DNA of 12,526 nt, taken from contig JAHIYL010000171.1 in the NCBI GenBank assembly GCA_018815145.1, forward strand, positions 1 through 12,526, written 5' to 3'. Shown here piece by piece: positions 6,892-11,039 of the stretch. This stretch comes from Nanobdellota archaeon (GTDB lineage: Archaea; Nanobdellota; Nanobdellia; Woesearchaeales; GW2011-AR15). Position 1 is the first letter of the stretch. Every line of letters starts with the position of its first letter. The notes under the pieces are model-generated. The model saw nothing but the letters and a program-made list of their open reading frames with translations, made no database searches and was not told the DNA's origin. The translations under genes were made by a program, and so were the position numbers.

Positions 6892-7341
6892 TTACAATTG
6901 TTTCTTTGAATTTCTTGCATACATCCCATAATATCTCACCATCTTGAACTGGCTTGGAGGGATATGCTGAAGAATTAAGTGAATGAAACGAAAAACATCC
7001 ATCTCAATGGCTGTTTCAATTGACTCATTTTTCACTTTTACTGCAACTTTTTTTCCGTCGTAGTGTATTATCCTTGAATTTGAGATAGGTGGATGTCGCA
7101 CGTACCTTGCAATATATCTTGTGATTGATAAGAGATTCAGTCTCCTTCTGTCTGACCAGACATAGTAGCCATAATAATACCTACTTGAAGAAATAGATAA
7201 CCTGTTAAGGACAGTTTTTCTCCACATCTCATTGAAATTGCTATCAAATTGTAAGTTAGAAGTAGAAACAATGTGCAGGTGAGGATGAAATTTCAGATCC
7301 TTGCCATAAGTATGAAGAATGATGATTGAGCCATGATTTTC
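6892..7341 (-). pseudogene. IS91-family (Y2 HUH) transposase, truncated at the N-terminus
   Basis: The minus frame is open from just after a stop at 7342-7344, with an ATG only at 7227. About 149 residues remain. The upstream part reads LHTYGKDLKFHPHLHIV, which holds the HUH metal-binding motif HPHLH. Further on, TRYIARYVRHP carries the paired tyrosines spaced Y-x3-Y that cut and rejoin DNA in IS91/ISCR rolling-circle transposases, followed by the ISNSRI and RYYGMYARN signatures. An intact family member has roughly 300-400 residues and begins with a cysteine-rich zinc-binding region, which is absent. The element therefore looks inactive: no start codon suits the HUH motif, and the sequence upstream of it belongs to a different broken gene. 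The C-terminal end appears close to natural. The family call is strong; the exact element is unknown. Confidence 0.85.
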
Positions 7342-7359
7342 TTACTAAGAAAAAAGTGA

Positions 7360-7659
7360 TTATAGACTGCCAATTGCTTCCAATAGTTTCTCATGCCCTT
7401 TGATCAGCTTCTTAAAATTACTGATTTCCTCTGAGACTATGCTTAAATTCTCTTTATCTCTTGAATTCACGGATTTTTCCATTCTTTATCCACTCCTTGA
7501 TTTCATCATCAGTATAATATCCTTCTCTGATTCCTGTCATGACCTCAGCATATTTTGGGTCGTCCTTGACATTAAACTTGGAATGATTGCTTATTTAAAA
7601 AAGATTTTGTAGCAATATGGCTTTTATTTCTTTCGCTTTTTCAAGGTTTCAACTTTCAT
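7360..7659 (-). pseudogene. Frameshifted small gene of unknown family
   Basis: Three short minus-strand frames line up as one broken gene. It begins with an ATG at 7657-7659 (MKVETLKKRKK, then stop). A second frame reads KFNVKDDPKYAEVMTGIREG, YYTDDEIKEWIKNGKIREFKR and stops at 7454-7456. The third, overlapping frame (ATG at 7480-7482) runs SEEISNFKKLIKGHEKLLEA and ends IGSL with a TAA at 7360-7362. Each piece has a protein-like composition, with helices and alternating charges, and the switch of frame near KIREFKR/RDKENL would give one continuous helical protein of roughly 95 residues. I do not recognise the family. An alternative is a genuine 40-residue gene (7360-7482), but its start lies inside the preceding frame. 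It lies directly upstream of the transposase remnant and just inside repeat copy B. Confidence 0.5.
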
Positions 7660-7663
7660 TCTC

Positions 7664-7681
7664 TCATGCACGACCGTTCGA
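7664..7681. repeat. 18-bp direct repeat, copy B
   Basis: This is identical to copy A at 6845-6862 and in the same orientation, so the pair brackets 801 bases holding the transposase remnant and the broken gene. On this side it is followed by AGGGTGGCATTACCC, a short hairpin-capable stretch (GGGT/ACCC), and then by the Shine-Dalgarno and first codons of an IS110-type transposase. It may therefore belong to the left end of that element. Confidence 0.85.
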
Positions 7682-7723
7682 GTAGGGTGGCATTACCCGA
7701 TTGATGATAATGTGCAAGCAAAC

Positions 7724-7732
7724 GGAGGTGAT
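7724..7732 (+). promoter_or_regulatory. Full-length Shine-Dalgarno before the IS110-type fragment
   Basis: GGAGGTGAT is a nine-base match to the anti-Shine-Dalgarno of 16S rRNA, five bases before a GTG at 7738. Such a strong site is unlikely by chance. It marks the GTG as a real ancestral start even though only about a dozen codons of the gene survive. Confidence 0.7.
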
Positions 7733-7737
7733 AATAA

Positions 7738-7779
7738 GTGTATTGTGGAATTGACGTTTCAAAAGGAAAATCTAATACT
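7738..7779 (+). mobile_element. Start of an IS110-family transposase gene (remnant)
   Basis: From the GTG the frame reads VYCGIDVSKGKSN. The pattern GIDVSK near the N-terminus is the hallmark of IS110-family DEDD recombinases, and its aspartate is the first catalytic residue. After about 13 codons the resemblance ends, and the frame stops at 7858-7860 without further family features. The fragment overlaps, on the opposite strand, the last codons of the chimeric PIN remnant, so a junction lies near 7775. In IS110 elements the non-coding left end before the transposase gene can encode the bridge RNA; 7664-7737 would be the corresponding stretch here. The call rests on a short motif plus the perfect ribosome site, so it is moderately confident. 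Confidence 0.58.
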
Positions 7780-8067
7780 GTGCCATTTTCCTTTTACTTT
7801 ACTTTTAAACCATCTACCATCACGAGAAACTGCAATTTTTCCTTCATTACTTACTAACAAATTCACTATATACATAATTAGATGACGAAAAGTTTTGCTT
7901 ATTATGGTTAAGAAATCTTTTGGATTTAACATCTTAATTTTTTTGAATTTCACTAGATTGAGAAGATGCCTATCACCTGTAGCAAGGTTCCCGTTGTCAT
8001 CATAGATTAGATCCAGGGTTTCAGCTTCTATAATTATCGAAATGTATTTAAGTCTGTGTTTGTATTT
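7759..8067 (-). pseudogene. Chimeric remnant: RHS gene start joined to the end of a PIN-domain toxin
   Basis: The minus frame is open from after a stop at 8068-8070, but the only ATG candidates are internal (7953, 7932). The first part contains AETLDLIYDDNGNLATGD, matching 15 of 18 residues of the mature start of the RHS protein encoded at 9810-11039. At DNA level 7973-8025 and 10918-10970 agree at 42 of 53 positions without gaps. From TGD on, the sequence switches to TGDRHLLNLVKFKKIKMLNP followed by KDFL, the usual C-terminus of COG1569-type PIN ribonuclease toxins (typically TGD-K-x-LL…I-x-I-x-P-x-EFL). The remaining 45 or so residues (SNEGKIAVSRDGRWFKSKVK) are not recognised. The signal peptide of the RHS gene and the N-terminal catalytic acids of the PIN domain are both missing, so the product is not expected to work as either protein. 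Confidence 0.65.
8045..8052 (+). promoter_or_regulatory. TATA-like box for the DUF4258/DUF2283-like pair
   Basis: TATTTAAG lies 29-36 bases upstream of the ATG at 8081. No Shine-Dalgarno precedes that ATG, so a short-leader or leaderless archaeal transcript is likely. Confidence 0.55.
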
Positions 8068-8080
8068 TTATTAGAGAAGA

Positions 8081-8407
8081 ATGAATACAACCAAAATAAT
8101 AAAGGATGTAACATTAGAAGAATACCGAGAAATTTTAATAAAATATAAGGATAAAATTAATATAAATCCACATGCTTTAGATCACTTAAGTGATGGTCAA
8201 CGCAAGATATTTAAGGAAATTGACTTAATTAGTATTGTTGAAAAAGAAACTCCAAGAGGAATTGGCTTACAAAAAAATGGAAGAATCGCAGCATACTTTA
8301 GGAGAAAAGAAGGATTCATGAAAATAATCCTGGAAGAAAAGACGCAACGACTTGAAATCATAACATTTATGAATACTGATAATATACCAAATTTAAAGAG
8401 AATATAA
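8081..8407 (+). CDS. DUF4258-like small protein, possible toxin
   Basis: This gene encodes 108 residues, soluble, with no membrane helix. The core reads NPHALDHLSDGQRKIFKE, then ENE-like charged sequence and GLQKNGRIAAYFRRKEGFMK, then two strands (MKIILEE, RLEIITFMN). A conserved His-Ala near the start, an R-x-K/R helix and two closing beta strands with an arginine-rich hairpin are the general plan of DUF4258/RelE-fold proteins. It precedes, by one base, a DUF2283-like gene; proteins of these two families are often found side by side and have been proposed as toxin-antitoxin-like pairs. Expression is probably from the TATA-like box at 8045. Lower arginine and higher isoleucine/asparagine use than in the left block hint at a separate origin. 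The toxin role is inference. Confidence 0.7.
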   Translation: MNTTKIIKDVTLEEYREILIKYKDKININPHALDHLSDGQRKIFKEIDLISIVEKETPRGIGLQKNGRIAAYFRRKEGFMKIILEEKTQRLEIITFMNTDNIPNLKRI

Positions 8408-8408
8408 A

Positions 8409-8792
8409 ATGGAACGACATCTTGATGCAAAAGGAAAAGGGGATTATCTCTATGATTTTGCTAATGACATTATGACTTTTAAAATTAAGAATAGAGACTA
8501 TAAAAAGTCCATTGATTTTGATAATATAGTCATTGATTTTGATACAGAAGAGTTTATTACTGGAATAAGGGTTTTTGATGCCTCGATAGTATTTAAATTA
8601 TCTAAACTTCAACTTAAGAATATATCTCAGTTTGAATTTAATGCCAGTGTCGAAGATAAAGTCATCTCACTACAGATTCGATTTATTTCGACAATGAGAA
8701 ACAAACCATCAGTAATACACGGACAGGACTTCATAAGAGAAGCTGTTAATTCCACTATCCATAACTCACATGTTTTGTGTACTGTATCTTAA
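8409..8792 (+). CDS. DUF2283-like protein, possible partner of the upstream gene
   Basis: This gene encodes 127 residues. The N-terminal part (YDFANDIMTFKIKNRDY … DFDNIVIDFDTEEFITGIRV … FDAS) fits DUF2283, a small beta-rich family whose members typically show Y-D-x-x-x-D-x-L, an I/V-x-V/I-D-Y/F-D strand and a closing G-I-E-I-L-D-A-S. The C-terminal 70 residues (from about IVFKLSKLQLKNI) are an extra beta-rich extension ending NSTIHNSHVLCTVS. The ATG is one base after the upstream stop, so the two genes are co-transcribed and probably form a functional pair. No DNA-binding motif is obvious. If the pair is a toxin-antitoxin system this would be the antitoxin or a regulatory partner, which is inferred from gene order and from family association, not from sequence features. 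Confidence 0.68.
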   Translation: MERHLDAKGKGDYLYDFANDIMTFKIKNRDYKKSIDFDNIVIDFDTEEFITGIRVFDASIVFKLSKLQLKNISQFEFNASVEDKVISLQIRFISTMRNKPSVIHGQDFIREAVNSTIHNSHVLCTVS

Positions 8793-8965
8793 AATTCTTC
8801 AAGCATTCTTCTTGTGACTTTTAATTTTTTCTCCTCTGTTTTCCGCCTTCCCAGGGTGACAAGAAAATATTATAAACAGGGTAGTAAATGAGTTAAAGTA
8901 GTTTAAAGTGACAGCCCACTATGCAGACCAAAGAGACTAAAGACATAGTGGATGAGGAAAACGAA
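8793..8965. other. Convergent intergenic region with TATA-like sequence and a hairpin
   Basis: No gene is supported. A perfect 8-base inverted repeat, ccactatg (8916-8923) and catagtgg (8944-8951), encloses a 20-base loop. Upstream is a TATA-like ATATTATAAA (about 8868-8877) and a near-repeat AGTTAAAGTAGTTTAAAGT (8891-8909). It could terminate the minus-strand operon or belong to a small RNA. A minus-strand frame of 26 codons (8789-8869, LGRRKTEEKKLKVTRRMLEE) has no start and may be the tail of a lost gene. Confidence 0.4.
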
Positions 8966-9274
8966 TTATCTTTTTCGAGAAAAATTCCTTTTTAGTTCAT
9001 GCAAACCAATAAGTAAGAAACCAAGACCTGCAACCATAAGAATACCCAATGCTTCTTCTAACGGAATTTCAATTTTTGGAATCCAATTTATCCAATTATT
9101 TAGAAAATTAAGAATACCTGTAAGAATATATGATAAACCTGATACAACTGATATTGTTGAGACAACTATTTGTAACCCTGTCTCTGTTTTTGGAATCCTC
9201 TTCCGTCTTATCCCCCAAGTAATTAAAATCATTAATCCAATAATGAATCCAATGAAGAGTACTGGAAATATCAC
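8966..9274 (-). CDS. Small membrane protein, about three helices
   Basis: This gene encodes 102 residues. Hydrophobic segments lie at about residues 2-21 (IFPVLFIGFIIGLMILITWG), 34-59 (IVVSTISVVSGLSYILTGIL) and 74-93 (ALGILMVAGLGFLLIGL). Basic residues lie after the first and last segments (RRKR, KRNFSRKR), so these ends are probably cytoplasmic. The start is a GTG that overlaps the stop of the preceding gene by four bases (GTGA), with GGGGAG just upstream as a ribosome site, which favours this start over later codons. It is the last gene of a three-gene minus-strand cluster of small membrane proteins downstream of the RHS gene. No family is recognised; an immunity role is a hypothesis from position. 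Confidence 0.72.
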   Translation of the reverse strand: MIFPVLFIGFIIGLMILITWGIRRKRIPKTETGLQIVVSTISVVSGLSYILTGILNFLNNWINWIPKIEIPLEEALGILMVAGLGFLLIGLHELKRNFSRKR

Positions 9275-9462
9275 TTTAATCTCTCCCCAATAACATATCC
9301 AATTATTGCTCCTATTAATGCGAGTATTTGCTCATTGGCTCGACCATTAGAATAATAGCTACCGATTTGATACCCAATCAAACCTCCTAATACTAACCAT
9401 ATTAACGCAGAACTCATATTCTTGGTCTTTTTCGTTGTTCTTCTTTTCTTTTTTTTTGGCAT
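9271..9462 (-). CDS. Very small membrane protein with basic N-terminus
   Basis: This gene encodes 63 residues. A highly basic start (MPKKKKRRTTKKTKN) precedes a hydrophobic segment (about 18-36, SALIWLVLGGLIGYQIGSY), a short polar loop and a second segment (about 46-59, ILALIGAIIGYVIG) with small-residue spacing (G-x3-G like) that suits helix packing. The fold looks like a helical hairpin with both ends inside. It starts 30 bases after the stop of the upstream small membrane gene, and its stop overlaps the start of the next gene by four bases, so the latter pair is translationally coupled. No family is recognised. The intact frame, basic N-terminus and operon position support it as a real gene despite its size. 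Confidence 0.65.
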   Translation of the reverse strand: MPKKKKRRTTKKTKNMSSALIWLVLGGLIGYQIGSYYSNGRANEQILALIGAIIGYVIGERLK

Positions 9463-9492
9463 TTTTTCGTGGGTGAAGGAGAATACAGGGTT

Positions 9493-9738
9493 TTACTTTC
9501 CATAATAAAAAGCAATAAATCCTATAATGAAAAATAATCCCCCTAAAACAATAAACCTTATTTTATCATATAAGTTCTCATATTTTGTATTTTTTGCTCG
9601 ATACTTATATCCAAAAAATTTTGCAAATTTTGCTTCAATATTTAATCTCCAAAAATGCTCTAATTTATTACCAAAAAGAATTGATACAACACCAAGTATT
9701 AAAGCCAAGATGCTAATAACTAAATTTGAAAATTTCAT
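9493..9738 (-). CDS. Small two-helix membrane protein directly downstream of the RHS gene
   Basis: This gene encodes 81 residues with hydrophobic segments at about 6-22 (LVISILALILGVVSILFG) and 61-78 (IRFIVLGGLFFIIGFIAFYY), separated by a charged, aromatic-rich loop of about 38 residues (FAKFFGYKYRAKNTKYENLY). It is the first gene after the RHS-core gene on the minus strand, 71 bases beyond its stop, and has its own TATA-like box. Its position just after a polymorphic-toxin-like C-terminal domain is where an immunity protein would be expected, and a membrane location would suit a membrane-acting toxin. That role is inferred from position only; the sequence matches no family I recognise. Confidence 0.7.
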   Translation of the reverse strand: MKFSNLVISILALILGVVSILFGNKLEHFWRLNIEAKFAKFFGYKYRAKNTKYENLYDKIRFIVLGGLFFIIGFIAFYYGK

Positions 9739-9764
9739 GTTAATTCTTAATAATCATTACACAT

Positions 9765-9775
9765 CTAAATATCTT
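9765..9775 (-). promoter_or_regulatory. TATA-like box for the small membrane protein cluster
   Basis: On the minus strand this reads AAGATATTTAG, 27-37 bases upstream of the ATG at 9738. It gives the three small membrane genes a start site of their own, independent of the RHS genes. Constitutive separate expression is what an immunity gene would need. Confidence 0.5.
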
Positions 9776-9809
9776 TCGACATTTTTGTAGTGTTTTGTCT
9801 TCTAGTATA

Positions 9810-11039
9810 TTATGGGTTGTCATTTTCTGAATTATATTTTTTCTGATAGTTTTTGTATCCCTCTTCTAATTGTCTTGCAAATTTCCATGCTTTTTGCCAA
9901 AATGCTGACATAAAGGATGAAATTTTTGAACCACCACTATTTTTTTGTTTTGTTGTAGTTGGATCCTGCGGATTTAGAGTAGTAGGATTTTGTGCATTAT
10001 CATATTCAACTGTATTCCATACTTTTTCCTCATTAATCCAAGATTGGCTTTCTTCATCATTTCCTTCTTCCTCTTCACCAAATATTTTGTCAGATAATTT
10101 TTCCTCAGGTTTAAACAATCCAATTGTTGCTAATACTGCTCCTTTAACATAGCTAACCCATGCACCAGCTATAGCTAATACTGCCTTTGAATAATACTCT
10201 GTTGCATCTCTTGCAGTTGCCTCACCTCTCCACACTTTTGAAGCATATTGACCTGAATCAATGAAAAAAATTGAAGCACTTACGACAGCAATTGATACTA
10301 ATGTTATTGTTATTAATGATGCAACTGCAATATGCCCATCCTCATCCATATAAGAATATGGATTCCCCCTCTCAAACATATATCTGTTCAAGCTCTGTGG
10401 GTCATAGATATTTTGAATCAAGGTGTCAGGTTGGCTGAATAAACCAGTACTCGGGTCATACTTCCTGAAGTGAAAGTCGTAATCTTCAGTTAAACTATCA
10501 AACTCTTTCCCTTCATAATCATACCTTCCACTACCTCCTTCAACAATCTCACCATAAGGCGTATAAGTTGTATTTTCAAGCACATCCCCATTAGTATCAG
10601 TCACTACACTTGCACTTCCTAAATGGTCTCCGTGAATGAACTTAACAACGTCATTACAGCTCTGCGCAACTTGCTGTCCCTCCAAATAGATATACTCGCA
10701 GTTAACAACTGTACCATTATGATAATCTGTTCTAACATAATCTTCTGAAAAATAGTACACTGTTTCAACTACTGAACCAGTTGCATTAAACGTCTTCTTT
10801 ATCACAATCTTCTCAGCTACAGGGTCATGCACATACTCTTGTAATATAGTCCCATCAACTGTGTTATTCCTCACTCTAACCAACTGATTCAAACTGTTAT
10901 ACTCCCTAAAGAAACCGTCACCTGTCACAAGGTTTCCATTCGCATCATAAATAAGATTCAGTGTTTCTGCATGCACAATGGGTTGGATTGCTATCAACAA
11001 TGCAAATAGGATTGCTATTGTGGTGATTGCTTTTTTCAT
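9810..11039 (-). CDS. Exported small RHS-core protein with a distinct hydrophobic C-terminal domain
   Basis: This gene encodes 409 residues. A signal peptide (about 1-24) is followed by YD-repeat-like sequence starting ETLNLIYDANGNLVTGDG. HGDHLGSASVVTDTNGDV (136-153) is the usual RHS repeat turn, and YTPYGEIVEGG follows. The RHS-associated core ends with FRKYDPSTGLFSQPDTLI (191-208), SLNRYMFERGNPYSYMDEDG (216-235) and H236. The canonical cleavage motif DPxGL is replaced by DEDGH. After the core the sequence changes character: two hydrophobic segments (about 237-260 and 285-308), an acidic low-complexity stretch, and a basic aromatic tail. RHS cores normally deliver a variable C-terminal toxin. 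At about 235 residues before the tail the shell is far shorter than in bacterial Rhs proteins. The ATG overlaps the stop of the upstream gene (ATGA). The toxin activity of the tail is unproven. Confidence 0.85.
   Translation of the reverse strand: MKKAITTIAILFALLIAIQPIVHAETLNLIYDANGNLVTGDGFFREYNSLNQLVRVRNNTVDGTILQEYVHDPVAEKIVIKKTFNATGSVVETVYYFSEDYVRTDYHNGTVVNCEYIYLEGQQVAQSCNDVVKFIHGDHLGSASVVTDTNGDVLENTTYTPYGEIVEGGSGRYDYEGKEFDSLTEDYDFHFRKYDPSTGLFSQPDTLIQNIYDPQSLNRYMFERGNPYSYMDEDGHIAVASLITITLVSIAVVSASIFFIDSGQYASKVWRGEATARDATEYYSKAVLAIAGAWVSYVKGAVLATIGLFKPEEKLSDKIFGEEEEGNDEESQSWINEEKVWNTVEYDNAQNPTTLNPQDPTTTKQKNSGGSKISSFMSAFWQKAWKFARQLEEGYKNYQKKYNSENDNP

Noticed and set aside
6845..7681. Possible CRISPR from the 18-bp repeats
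   Set aside because: There are only two copies, 801 bases apart, with gene remnants between them and no regular spacers or cas genes.
8789..8869. Minus-strand coding frame of 26 codons ending MLEEF
   Set aside because: It has no start codon of its own and a stop just upstream. At most it is a tail of a lost gene, too short to name.
8916..8951. tRNA-like or box C/D RNA
   Set aside because: There is no cloverleaf, no T-loop, and no proper C and D boxes in the right places. Only one stem is seen.
9853..10152. Plus-strand frame of 99 codons
   Set aside because: It is antisense to the RHS C-terminal domain, which has a clear reading frame. The composition looks like a shadow.
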